Origin: Gamarada debralockiae
Lineage: Eukaryota; Ascomycota; Leotiomycetes; Helotiales; Hyphodiscaceae
Length of the DNA stretch: 64,000 nucleotides
Reading direction: 5' to 3'
Assembly: GCA_002803225.1 (NCBI GenBank)
Contig: NXFV01001676.1
Coordinates: 25,232 to 89,231 of the forward strand
Shown: in pieces, positions 45,984 through 59,733 of the stretch
Layout: every line of letters starts with the position of its first letter
How positions within the stretch are numbered: the stretch's first letter is position 1
Position numbers and translations under genes: made by a program
Notes under the pieces: model-generated
What the model saw: the letters and a program-made list of their open reading frames with translations, nothing else
Told to the model about the DNA's origin: nothing
The model's database searches: none

Positions 45984-47348
45984 ATGCACACCATCAAACT
46001 CACAATGACTGCTCTCACTTCTCTTCCCGAAGAGCTCTACCACATCGTTACAAGCTACGCCTCGGACTATTCTCTCCTCACCTTGGCATTGACTTCGAAA
46101 ACCTTCAACCGCCATGTCACTCCCATGATCTACTACTGTCCCTATTTTCACGACCATGATCAACGAGGTTCGTACTTTATACGTATCAATCGCTCGTTCA
46201 ACTATGAGGCCTGCTTTGGGAGGGTCTCGGAGATAGTTCAACTTCCGCTCTTTCTCCGGACCATCACAGAGTCTCCTTCCTTGCGATCCTACATCCAAGC
46301 GGCCGATTTCCAATGGCACAGCAACGAGCGCAGCAACATTGACGGAGTCATTTCGCAGATCTTGAGTTTTCTTCCGCATGACCTGAAGGCTTTGCATCTC
46401 TCAATAGACCGGGAGGCGTACCCCTTCCCTTCCACACTGCCGATTACCTCTCTCCAGCTTCACTATCCAGGCGGAATGGGGGTCGGGAGATGGGATGGAG
46501 AGTTTGACCTCCCATTCGAAGACGTCTATTCTGTCTTTCAAATTCCTACCCTCAGGCACCTTACCTACATAGACGCTCGCCATTTCGACCATTTCCCGCC
46601 TGGGCTACAACCAGGTACTAGAGCCAAAACGTCTAACGTCACATCTCTTGCTTTCCTTGACGGCGCTGCCATAGGGGAGGACTTCTTCGACATGATGACC
46701 TGGCCAGTCGCGTTGAAAACAATCCACATGAGATTCTTCCCCGACGAAGCTCACATCGGAGACCGACATGATGTGTCGCCAGCGCGATTGCGGGAAGCAC
46801 TTCTGCCGCAACGAGACTCTTTGGAAGAAATTTTTCTTGAAGGGGTATACCACTTTGCAGGACGCGACGACTCGATTCTTGGATCTCTTCATGAATTCTC
46901 AGCTCTGAAGCGCCTTGGAGCGGCTGTGGATTATCTATGCCCCAGGATTAGGAACAAAGCAGAAGAGTCAGATGAGACAGCTCCGGATATATATGAAGTC
47001 CTACCCAACACGTTAGAAGAGCTCCAGCTTGAGGCTCATCCGAATTTCTCATGGAGAAGCCGCCCAGTCCAGATGAACCCCAGGAGATTAAACCGGTCGA
47101 AAACACATCCACATCTGTCTGCTACTGGCGACGACTTGAGAGAGCGACTTCTTGAGATCGCTTATCATAAAGAAGGACGATACCCGAATCTGAAGACCGT
47201 TGCCGTCTATTATACGTTCTCCGAGAGATATACACTTCCGCCGGACGAAGAACCGCGAGAGATTACGGAGTTGTTTGAGACATTTGAGGCTGCGGGAATT
47301 GAGTTGTTTTGTGGTGCGTTTAAGGACCCGCCGCTTTTTGGGCCCTGA
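45984..47348 (+). CDS. F-box-like protein
   Basis: Single-exon frame of 454 residues. An F-box-like motif lies at the N-terminus (LTSLPEELYHIVTSYASDYSLLTLALTSKTFNRHVTPMIY), which would bind Skp1 in an SCF ubiquitin ligase. The remainder has leucine-rich, poorly regular repeats (LKALHLSIDREAY, ITSLQLHYPGGM, LRHLTYIDARHFD, LEELQLEAHPNF), consistent with a substrate-binding LRR-like region. Two Met candidates exist: 45984 (MHTIKL) and 46005 (MTALTSLPEE); the second sits right before the F-box and may be the real start. No introns are apparent. F-box/LRR families expand lineage-specifically in fungi; substrate unknown. Confidence 0.8.
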   Translation: MHTIKLTMTALTSLPEELYHIVTSYASDYSLLTLALTSKTFNRHVTPMIYYCPYFHDHDQRGSYFIRINRSFNYEACFGRVSEIVQLPLFLRTITESPSLRSYIQAADFQWHSNERSNIDGVISQILSFLPHDLKALHLSIDREAYPFPSTLPITSLQLHYPGGMGVGRWDGEFDLPFEDVYSVFQIPTLRHLTYIDARHFDHFPPGLQPGTRAKTSNVTSLAFLDGAAIGEDFFDMMTWPVALKTIHMRFFPDEAHIGDRHDVSPARLREALLPQRDSLEEIFLEGVYHFAGRDDSILGSLHEFSALKRLGAAVDYLCPRIRNKAEESDETAPDIYEVLPNTLEELQLEAHPNFSWRSRPVQMNPRRLNRSKTHPHLSATGDDLRERLLEIAYHKEGRYPNLKTVAVYYTFSERYTLPPDEEPREITELFETFEAAGIELFCGAFKDPPLFGP

Positions 47349-48015
47349 AATGGAAGCTAATTAGATTCAAAATGGAAATTTTGTAATGAAGAAGAGCTGG
47401 AAAGTAGCAAATAGAATTAATGTTTAATTGTTATAAGTTATATAGCTTACCTTACTTCACCCCGATTTTCAAAGCTTCAGCACCATGAAGTCCAAAAGCG
47501 CTCGAGGCTGATCTCAGAAGCAGATATGAGGCTGCTGATCGCCAAGGCCAAGGGACTTTTCTTATATGTATAAAGTCTAATTCAACGAGATTTGATCATA
47601 TTCCAGAAGCCATAATTTACGCGACACCACCCTTCGCTCAAACACCAATGACATGTGCCAGAGGTGAAGATCGGATGTTTCCAGTAGTACAAAATATGCC
47701 CCGCCACGTGTACTGCATTCGCAAGTAGAAATTCGCTTCTGCTGGGAGATGCGACAAATTCTTCTTTGTTGCTGTCATGAACAGCTGCTGCGTCGCTATT
47801 CTCCGCTATTCATTACTTTCATATGCTTGGCGATCTCAAACCACTCACATTGAGTCGCATTTTACCACTATGACTCAGCGTGGTCAAAGCGGACGAGGCT
47901 GGATTCCCCGCGGCGGATTTGGTAGGGGAGGTAATCGAATCAAAATACCGAACGGCAACTTTGCAAATTGGGGTATAGTCTCTTAGCCAAATATCTTACA
48001 CACCTCTCAGATCAT
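47349..48015. other. Convergent spacer; small Gly/Arg-rich frame
   Basis: A plus-strand frame at 47871..47986 begins MTQRGQSGRGWIPRGGFGRGGNR-, an RGG-like stretch of 38 residues. It has no supporting partner exon that I could find. Otherwise nothing recognised. Confidence 0.3.
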
Positions 48016-50086
48016 TTAACCAATGTAAACCGGCATTCTACTGCCCTTCAAATCGGACGGCACAATCTTCAAATCCACCCTGTCGAAATCATGAAGCAAA
48101 AGCCAATACAGCCTGCAAAATTTTGGTAGTTAGTAATCGAACAAAGACGGACGGTTAGAGGGTGGCTATCGTGAGGGTTGAATCCAAGGATATCCTCCAG
48201 CGAGTAAAATCTCCCAGTAAAATTCGACGTTCAGGCAGAAAGGAATAAGGATTGGTCCGAGAAGCACTTACATCCTAAAAACCAGGGTGACCCAAATCGA
48301 AATCTTCTCATCATTGATAGATCTGTTCACGACCGGAGCTTCAGAAGGTCTTCTTTGTTTCAGAATTCCTTGCCGAATGGTAGTAAAGTAATGGTCCACA
48401 AAAATCTCCTCCTTCCTGGCATCCAATTCATTCAGCCTAGGCTCTAGATCATCGAGCGTCTGGATCACCGCATTGAGATGAGATGCTAGCACTCGGATGA
48501 TTACCTTAGAGTCGTAGGAAGTGAGCCGTGCTGTCGAGGCATCAAGGGCATTGTGAAGGGTTTCGCGGAGGTCGATATCGAAGTGGGACTCGTCGTCACG
48601 CCAGAAAATCTGGATCTTCGACCAGTGCTCGAGAATGGAGTCGATTTCGGGCGAGGGGTTGATTGATTTAGCGACTACGAGGGAACGTAATTTGGCTTGG
48701 AATTCTTCCATCAAAATAACTTTGGAGAAGTCTGTTGTATAGTAGTCTCTTGTGGGGTTGGGGATGCGTTTGAAATTACTGCCTCGGATACGGATGGGAG
48801 CTGCAATCATTCCGATGATCTCGAATGCAACTGAAAATCCATTAAACAGAAGCTTCCGGGATAGCCCTAGACGACTTACCGGAGAACAGATGTTTATGTT
48901 TTGCGTGGTATCTGGTGATGTTCTCGGTCTTAACGCCGAGCAGTGACAATGTGGGATCGACATCCTCCGTATTCCCAAACATGAGCGATTGCGGCGAAGA
49001 ACCCTTGAAGATGGTAGGGACGCTTCCAAAGCATAGTGGCTTTATGTCATCATTTGGTACGAGCCTGGTATCTTCAAAATGTGACGACCCGGTCACAGTG
49101 AAAACGACCATCAAACCCAATCCGTGGACTTGGTTACCCGTGATGATGAAGCCGTTCCCTTCAGCTCTCAAGTTCCAATTCATCTGATCGAAGTTCCTCC
49201 AGTACATCCCGAGCATCGCAACCATCTCTACTAGGTGACATATTGTGGTCGTAGCAAATGGTCTCGACATAGAGCTCGGCATAAAGTCCCATGATCTGAC
49301 TTTGGCCTGGAGACCAACGGCTAATGAGTACTTGGGAGGATCGTAGACCTTTCCTTTCGGGGTTTGGTGAACATTCTTGCTATCCCACTCTCTAGACTTT
49401 CGTTCTTCCAGTTGAAGAGATAGTAGTAAGGTGACCCAACTTGCTCTTTCGTCATCAGCAGTATGGACGCGGGCTCGGGCTTGCTCGTCCGCGAATTCTT
49501 GCTGCACGGGCTCCAGGGTCCGAGTTTCTCTGTAGGACTTTGCTGATCCGTCCATGTAGTGAATCGGGCGATTTTTTATGGGGCCACGGTCATTTTCTGG
49601 CCGTGAAAGGAACAGGACGGGCGTTTCAAAGACAACCTCGTAACGGAGCTCTTTGCGTCGGAACTGGCGCTTTGTTGTATCGGCCCACTGATGAAATCAA
49701 GTTAGAATCTTGAGCCTTGCAAAGTCGACCTGAATTACGAATAGGTTGGCATATAAGGGCGCCAATCGTTGAAGCCTTGTCATCGATTTTAAAATGTATA
49801 TTTTTGATGTACATAACCTCGGTTTATCAATCGCTGAAGAGGTGTGAACGACCCAGGCTATGTGCATCGTACTCCACGTGTGAAGCACCTGATCCCCGAA
49901 TCGAATTGAACGACCGAAAGGGGCAAGGGCAGGTCATACCTTCCCCATCACAGACTCCGCACATCGTCGATACCCCTCGGCACTAGAGAAGTACTGTTGT
50001 AAAACTTGCAAAATCGTAGTAAACAGCGCCACAAGAGAAATAAGGAGAGCAATAAGGGCGAGGATGTCCGATTGTTGCAAGCCCAT
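48016..50086 (-). CDS. Modin-like membrane-anchored protein
   Basis: Minus-strand exons 50086..49940, 49687..48880, 48830..48272 and 48112..48016 give 536 residues; all phases agree. The N-terminus is a single hydrophobic helix (DILALIALLISLVALFTTILQVLQQYF) followed by SSAEGYRRCAESVMGKWADTTKRQFRRKELRYEVVFET. This pattern, and the tail RMLYWLLLHDFD...GSRMPVYIG, match ascomycete proteins usually annotated modin, whose function is not established. Introns 1 (252 bp) and 3 (159 bp) are long for this genome; intron 2 is 49 bp. Splicing of intron 3 removes an apparent stop after VFRM. Topology suggests a short N-terminal membrane anchor with the bulk cytosolic. No catalytic motif seen. Confidence 0.8.
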
Positions 50087-50853
50087 CGTAAGGCTGCGGC
50101 TGAAAATCTGAGCAAGCTGAGATAGGGGGGAAAACAAGAAAGCTGATGCAAATTGAACGACCGCAAAGATTGAGAGGACGACCGGGTTATAAGAGGATAT
50201 CAAAAGACAACAAAATTCAGGAAAAGTAGAGGAGAATGAGAAAAGAAACAGATTGTGCCAGCTCAAACGTTGTCTGCAGCATTTGGCGTCTATCCTTGAG
50301 ATTGGGGGCCCTTTTTGGTGCAGCTTGCATGCTAGGCGAAAGACTTGTTCAATCAAATTTGGGGGAGGGGTCCAGTTGAAACGGAGCCTCGTTGGTACTG
50401 CATCAACTTTTCAAAGGGAGTGAGCTGGATTCTGTCTAGGAAGAATTCCGAAAAAAAGAATGTTTGAGAAAGAAAGATGTGCCTCTTCGAAAAGCTTTCG
50501 ACCATTGGCAAAATGTTGCTCTAAATTTAATCACGTGCATTTCACATGGCTGAAACATTACTCGTTGCTTTTCGAGAAATCCAAGTAGCACCGTATCAAT
50601 TGGGATATGAGATAATGACCGTTCGCCTTGAACAGTTCAAAATAGTCACGCTGGACACTTGAAAGCGAACTTGAGCATCATCAAGTTCAATTGCTGATTC
50701 AGGGGGGGGGGCTTGAGACCCTGCATCTTTCGAAGACGTTCTTTAAGCCTCAGATCGCCGAAACAGGTTGGAGAATTGATGTATTATGTTTCAGCTATTG
50801 CGGTATGCGGTTCTCTAAGTGGTCCATAGATCACAATAAATATATTCATTCTC
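50087..50853. other. Intergenic, no gene recognised
   Basis: Promoter region of the modin-like gene. Includes a run of nine G at about 50702-50710 and a TCACGTGCAT site near 50531. No gene recognised. Confidence 0.5.
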
Positions 50854-51640
50854 TCAGCGATACAAATCCCTCGCTAACTCCCATCCCTCATCAGCTTTAA
50901 TACTCCACCTCCAAATCGTACTCGGACTCACTCTCTCCACAACCTTCTCAATCGGCCACGTCAAATTCTCATACCCAACCACCACCTGACCAACAGCCGT
51001 TTCCTTCGCCAATTTCGCAATGATCTTCTCACTAGCTACATTATGTATATCCGCAGAAGCATAACCCTTCCGGATTCCAAACTTACTCGCAGCATACTGC
51101 AACAGCCTCCTCCCAGCAGTCTGCATAACACCTTTCCCTTGATGATCAGGATGGAGATAATACCCCATATCTACCACATTCCCTTCCATCCCCTTCTCGT
51201 TCCAACGTGAAGAATACGAAATAGCTTCAATCAACTTCCCGTCATGTCGAATGACTTGAGGGGAAGTGGATTCATCTGAGCGAAAAACGCTTCATGACGT
51301 TCGATGATGGTTGGGATGGCGAGGAGGTGGGCTGGGGAGGTCAGGATCCCGGATATCCAGGAATGGGCGTCCTCGAGTATATATCTGGTGGCAGAATGAA
51401 TACGATAAGGGTTGGTTTGATCTTGTTGGAAGGAAATTGGGGGTTGAAGTGGAGGGAGAGGACGAAAGCGAAGAGAGGCGATGAGGCAGTCTTACGGTTC
51501 TGGCACGAGAATAAGGCAATTACTGACTGATCTTATGCTTAGAACTTCGTGCAAGGCTTCGTCGTCTGTGGATTAGAAGGTGCTGAGGAAGTATGAGCCG
51601 GGGATATCTAGTGGGATGGCTTGTCGAAGGGAGGTATCTG
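50854..51640 (-). pseudogene. GNAT-family N-acetyltransferase, broken
   Basis: The C-terminal part is intact from about 51260 to the stop at 50854: VIRHDGKLIEAISYSSRW, then VDMGYYLHPDHQGKGVM with the acetyl-CoA loop (Q-G-K-G), then ASADIHNVASEKIIAKLAKE and WPIEKVVERV. The N-terminal part appears in another frame (RYILEDAHSWISGILTSPAHLLAIPTIIERHEAFFAQ, about 51290-51400), so a frame change falls near 51270-51290. Still further upstream TSLRQAIPLDIPGSYFLSTF is followed by a TAA at about 51576 before STDDEALHEVLSIRS. I could not place introns that cure both. Likely a decayed acetyltransferase gene. Confidence 0.6.
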
Positions 51641-52638
51641 TGGGATTTGTTAGTCGCGGCGATTTAAAAAAAAAGTCGAAATGCCTAGCTTGACTGAACA
51701 ATTGAAGGGAGAAGGGGTCTTACTCAATATTTTGGCTGCCGTGTTTGAGGATGGGGTTGCGGGTTGTGAGGCGGGGTTTTGTGTTTGGAACATGGAATAT
51801 CGAAAGAGATGTTAACGAAGTCTTTTTTAGGGTGGAAACAGAGGAGCTTTATATTCTTGGCCTCGAGGGGAAAGCCCGCAATGAGTCTTTGCTTCTAGGA
51901 TTTCACCTGGAACTGATAAACGAATGACCCAAAAGTGGATGATCGAGAATTGACGGAGCTACTGTGGGTGTCTCTGTTGCCTTGAAGGGAGATGTTGTCA
52001 ATAGCATGCTGCGGATAAAAATCATCTTTGCAGCATACGAGTCACCGCAAGCACAAATGTGGACACTCAAAAACAAGGGTCAATCGAGGATTCTCACCTG
52101 GCCAATCAGACGAAAAACTGCTTTGACAGGAGTTCCTTTCTGGGCCTAGCCAGCCCACCTTCAAAATTGAACGTCGAAAGAGCTCAGGTTTTGTCGGTGG
52201 AACAACCACGGAGATCAGTCAAATCTTTGATTTAGCCCTACTACTCCAGATAAATACGCATCGATCATTGAACGCCATGATACACCTAATTCCCTCGCAG
52301 GTCCATTCTGTACTCCAAACACAAAAAAATTCACGAACCGTCCCACACCAAAGGATACGAATGCGAGGAAACCAGGCCGTGATTCTGATATCCGTCCACT
52401 CGTCAGACTAAAGTACTCAAACATCCATGCCGAAAGGAAATACAAGAAATGAAGCTTTTTATCGAGGGTAGAATTTTGCGAGAAAGGAAGGCGACAAAAT
52501 GCTGAGCAGCGCTGATCCAACGAAAAACTGGCCGTCGTCATGATATCCAGATCATCGTTAATCGTCAGAAAGCGTCAGTCATGCCAGAATCAGAAAAAAT
52601 GCATATTACAACGTTCGAGAGTCGAAACAAAGAGACGA
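51641..52638. other. Intergenic, no gene recognised
   Basis: Nothing recognised apart from an A-run at about 51667-51675. The 3' end of the Ase1/MAP65 gene follows. Confidence 0.5.
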
Positions 52639-55054
52639 TCAAAATGCATCTTCATCGGTCCAACCAGCTTCGCTGTTAGACACAATTCGATGTCCATCGG
52701 CATCCGTAAGTGCATGACCAGCATACGCAGGAGGAAGGCCTTTTTGCTTCTTAATCTGACCGCCTTGAGGAGGAGCATATCCGTCATCGGGAGTATAGCG
52801 CTTTCCTCGAGCTGCACGAAGTTTGGCGTAATATGCATCTGTTGCATCTTGTTCTGGTTCTGAGACGTCGTCGTATGTCTCCCACTGTGATCAAGTTAGC
52901 ATCATATATTTAAACGGATAATGGAGACTGACATTCTCTGATCCTGATATTGTGGTGGTTGCGGCGGATGTGTTTGAGATCTGGCGGCTTGGAGGTGCTA
53001 AGGGGTAGGAGTTCGATTGAGCAAAACGCTCATTTTGACGAATTGAGGAGTGCAGCTCATGGTATGGTTGCGGCCGACTATGTTGTTGCAATTGACCATC
53101 GAAATATACGTCTTCCGGAGAAACATGTCGAACACTACCACTTGAAGCAACACTCTCAGCTCGTAGATGAGAGACGGGTGTTGGCGCTTCAACTAGATCT
53201 CGCATCCGGGGAGGTGGTGCTCTCGGTGGAGGCCCCATTTTTCCACGAAGGGTACCAATGTCGGCTCTTGATTCTGGACAAGCTTTACGCTCTGGAGAAT
53301 TGCCTCCGTGATTGAGATTTGACAACGGTGCGCGTGCAGGAATCTTGGAAGGGGATCGAGCTCCAGATGCAGAGACAGAATTGGCAAGAGGGTTTCGCTT
53401 AAGAGTTCCTCCTCCAGTTACAGGTGTCTTGGCACCGGCTCTTGGTGGTGGAGCTTTCATGACGCTGTTTGCTCGACTTGGTGCTGCGGATGCTACGGGT
53501 TTTGAGTTCTTTGTTGCAGTTGGTGGAGGGCCGGCTGGGGTCTTAGATCGGGGACCAGGAACGGGTTTTGCTTCGGATGCTTCGAGCTCGTCCAGGTATC
53601 TCTCTCCATGAACCAAAAACGGGCGACCGTACTCGTCTTCCCACTTCTCCAAGGTCTTCCTCAAAGTCATTGCAATCTTTGGCAGATCCTTCGCAATTCG
53701 CTTTCTCATCTTCTCCTCTCTCAATAGACGTGTGGGATCACGCTTCTCGCCCTTCTGGCCACGCATCATCAAACGAGACGCATCTTGGCTGGATGCTTGG
53801 AGGTCGTCGCGGTCCTTAACAAGTGATCGATGTTGGTCGATAAGAGCTAGAGTCGGTGCACGCTGTTCTTTCAGAGCTTCCAGACGACCAATCTCCCGTT
53901 CGTGTGCCTCGAGCAAAGCATCGCTGTACACATCCGAGAATGCGGGGGTAAATTCCAACATCTCCTCTTCTGAAAAATACAGTCCATCCCAAAGTTCTTG
54001 GAGCTTATATCGCGCCTCCTCGACGAATAGATGAAGGTTCTGTCTCTTGAGCTCGTTCAGTCTTGATAATTCATCCTCGAACTCGTTGATTTGTCGCACA
54101 CCACACCCACGGTTGCTGTTCAAGAACTTCTTCCTCTCGTGCTCTTCTACGCCTAATCGCTCCCATAATCCTTCAACTGTGGCCTTAAGATCCTTCAAAC
54201 GCTTCTCACGCGCCTTCTTTTCATCTGCAAGTTTGTCTCGCTTGGCCCGCAATCTTGCAATATCTTCCTCGTGGAGACCAAGTTGCTCTGGTGAGTCACG
54301 GTAGTACTTGACAATCATGGCATCTGTCTGGGCCTGTGGAGTTCCGAGCTCTGCCCACAACTGGATAATGTTCTCCGACAATGTCTTGACGGTGGCGACG
54401 CGTCGTGTGTATTCCTCATAGACTCGAGTGAACTCATCATCGAGAGCAGTCACGTATGTTGTTGAGAGATCGAAGGTGGGTGGGATACTCGAATTCGTGG
54501 AGGTTGGTGGGAGGGTAATCTTGATGAAGGATTTTTCAAGGTGGGATGAGTAGGATTCGAGGGCTTGGACGAGCTCTGAATATGGTCAGTACAATCCACT
54601 ACGCAATGTCATGATGTACCGACTCTTGACTTGTTCGAATCGCTCTTTGTGTATCCTTGATATCTGAAGATGCTTTTCCTTCAGGGCCTGTAAACACGGG
54701 ATCAAAGGTGTTGTGACTCTTAGGTCCTCGTCTTCTACCTCGTACTCATGTCGGTCCTTAGGTCCGTTAATGGATACGTCCATTTGCTTAATGGTGGTAA
54801 TAATTCGCTGAGCCTCCTCCGTCATCTCATTCTTTTCGGCAGCGACAAGGCGTACTTGGTTATGCAGTGTCTCGGAGAGTGCGGCGAACAACTAGATTGA
54901 ATATGTTAGGATAGCTGAAGCTTCGTTGTCATGTGTAACTAACCTCTGACTCTCGAGACTCGCGCTCATGGTTGGGAACTCCAATTTCATCATAAAGACC
55001 GTGTAGCTGCCCAATGATTGTCGCAACCTGCGAGGACAGATAGCTGGTATCCAT
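52639..55054 (-). CDS. Ase1/PRC1/MAP65 microtubule-bundling protein
   Basis: Crosslinks antiparallel microtubules in the spindle midzone. Minus-strand exons 55054..54944, 54891..54624, 54575..52933 and 52884..52639 give 755 residues. The N-terminus (MDTSYLSSQVATIIGQLHGLYDEIGVP) is the dimerisation part, with conserved KEKHLQISRIHKERFEQVKK rebuilt across intron 2, whose donor is the unusual GTCGGT. The spectrin-like region includes YVTALDDEFTRVYEEY, IQLWAELGTP, LWERLGVEEHER and LQELWDGLYFSEEE, ending with LEKWEDEYGRPFLVHGERYLDEL. The tail is Ser/Pro/Arg-rich (about residues 430-640), as in Ase1, where CDK phosphorylation regulates binding; several SP/TP sites are present. The final exon encodes an acidic C-terminus (EAGWTDEDAF). 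Confidence 0.92.
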
Positions 55055-55558
55055 GATGGTCGATTGCAAAGGGGCGCGTTGAAATCGGAATTTTGATGCA
55101 GAATTTGAGATGTATGGCTGTGAGGTAGCGAGGAATGAAGGTCGGCCACGAGGAGACCTTTGCAGATTTTGAGGTATTACAGCAGCTTAAAGCAGTGATC
55201 AAGACGTGATCGCGACTGCGAAACCCCAAGAATGATTGTAGAAAAACTCATCAATGAGTGGATGAAGGAAAATTCGCGTTTTATGAGTAGGTTTCTTCGA
55301 GAGGAAGCAACGTTATGCTGTGATGTTCTCGGGCTCAGTTGGTTCTTTCTATTTTCGACTGTGGTTGTCACAGCAACAACCACCGCGCTTGTTTCATCAC
55401 TTCCAAAAACGGTTTAGCGGATCGGCTGACCCCGCCATAGCTGCCCGCAAGGCTGCCAACCTCAACTTCATCCTCTGGAAATAACTTCATAATTTATTGT
55501 GAAGTCAACAACAAATACCCCTTTCACCCCCTACGCAACCACCCCTCATCTACCATCT
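55055..55558. promoter_or_regulatory. Bidirectional promoter, Ase1 / Csn5 genes
   Basis: About 0.5 kb between divergent start codons at 55054 (-) and 55559 (+). Contains the inverted segments GTTGTCACAGCAACAAC near 55363-55379. No gene. Confidence 0.5.
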
Positions 55559-56662
55559 ATGGATAAAGCCTTCAAGAGCTGGGGTGAGCTCATATTCCAA
55601 TTTAAATACCTTTTCATCTTGATCTAAAACTGACCTTCTCGACAAACAGAGCTCGATAACAACGTCCAACTCGTCGACCCCCAGAAAGATGCCCTCTACA
55701 CCTACGACACCGCCGAACAAAAAGCAATCGGTGACGCCAAACCATGGAAAACCGACCCTCATCACTTTAAAAACGTCCGCATTTCCGCCGTCGCCCTCCT
55801 CAAGATGGTTATGCACGCACGATCAGGCGGCTCTATCGAAGTCATGGGCCTGATGCAGGGCAAGATCGCTGGAGATACAATCATCGTGACTGATGCATTC
55901 CGATTACCCGTCGAAGGAACAGAGACCCGAGTCAACGCTCAAGACGAGGCAAACGAATACATGGTGGGCTACCTGCAGGCATGCCGTGACCAGGGCAAGC
56001 TGGAGAACGCAGTAGGCTGGTATCACAGCCATCCAGGCTATGGCTGCTGGCTGAGCGGTATCGACGTCTCCACACAAGCCACTCAGCAAACCTTCTCCGA
56101 CCCCTTCCTCGCCGTCGTCATCGACCCCGACCGCACCATCTCAGCCGGTAAGGTCGAAATCGGAGCCTTCAGAACATTTCCTGAGAACTACAAGCCCGCA
56201 GAGTCAGGATCAGGCGATGGTTACCAAACGATTCCCCTGGCGAAGATTGAGGACTTCGGTGCGCATAGCAGTCGGTACTATTCATTGGAGGTCTCGCACT
56301 TTAAGAGCTCGCTCGACACGCATCTGTTGGAGCTGCTGTGGAACAAATATTGGGTGCAGACTCTCAGCCAAAGTCCTCTGTTCACGAATCGCGAGTATAG
56401 CAGTAAACAGATGCTTGATCTGAGTTCTAAGATCCGACAGGCAGGAAGTGGTATCGCGCGTACGAACAGACAACCAGTTGGTTCTTTGGCGACCAAGAAC
56501 ATCGACACGCAGTTGGACAAGGTGTTGAAGGATAGCAATAAGATCGCGGGAGAGGAGATGACAGGATTGATGGCTGGGGAGGTTAAGGCGAAGCTGTTCA
56601 ACGGCCTGGGAGATACTTCTAAGGATCAGAGTGGTTCAGCTGCTGCGCCTGTGCAGTCATAA
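55559..56662 (+). CDS. COP9 signalosome subunit 5 (Csn5/Rri1), JAMM metalloprotease
   Basis: Zinc isopeptidase that removes Nedd8 from cullins, controlling SCF ligases. Exons 55559..55583 and 55650..56662, joined as [16 protein letters not shown], give 345 residues. The JAMM motif is complete: the Glu in [10 protein letters not shown] and [20 protein letters not shown] (HxHx7Sx2D). Upstream [23 protein letters not shown] is the standard MPN start. The C-terminal S2 region and helices ([19 protein letters not shown]) follow. The length matches Csn5 of other fungi, and no active-site residue is missing. Confidence 0.97.
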
Positions 56663-57219
56663 AAGTGGCAAAGAGGATATTTGCAGACACAAGATCAGCT
56701 ATGGGAGGCTCTTGAGCATTTCTCGGAGTAAAGAATATCAGATGGCATGGCGTTCAGGTCGATCAATCATGCAATGGGCAAAATAGCTTAGAATACAGAG
56801 AGGAATGATTCCCACGATACACGCACACAATATTATGCCCAACTCACTTTTCTCCTACCACTGCAGTAAGAATGGCATCCTTATAGTACACAGCTACTCA
56901 CGGAGGGTATTTGTAGCCTCAAAATGAAATCGTCCCCGTCACCCCACCCACCACCATCGCAACACCAGCGTCCTCGACCCCGTCCTTTTCCTCGTGTTTT
57001 CTGGCCTATTCATCCTCCGCATCCTAAAATAGCGCATTATCCACCTCCAGCGTTTCTGCATCTCTATCTCCATCCGCATCCTCATCCCTTCCACCCGAGA
57101 CAGTAGTCGAGGAGCGGGCGTCATCCATCATCATATATATCGCCATTGTTGGCGCATCACCGTCCGTATTATCCTTGGGCTTTTCATCCTTCTTCCTAGC
57201 CTCCTCAGCCTTCTGATAT
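56663..57219. other. Convergent spacer, no gene recognised
   Basis: Csn5 3' UTR and the downstream part of the tRNA synthetase gene. A minus-strand frame at 57024..57260 (KLGVRKDTPTPPEYQKAEE...) overlaps the synthetase stop in another frame. It could be an alternative last exon but has no supporting motif. Confidence 0.4.

Positions 57220-59733
<2,514 letters not shown>

Noticed and set aside
49626..49888. Minus-strand frames within the modin-like gene
   Set aside because: They fall in the 252 bp first intron and disagree with the conserved MGK-WADTTKRQF junction.
30500..51700. Starship giant mobile element
   Set aside because: No tyrosine-recombinase captain (DUF3435-like) at either edge and no clear terminal direct repeats seen; island status is kept without this label.
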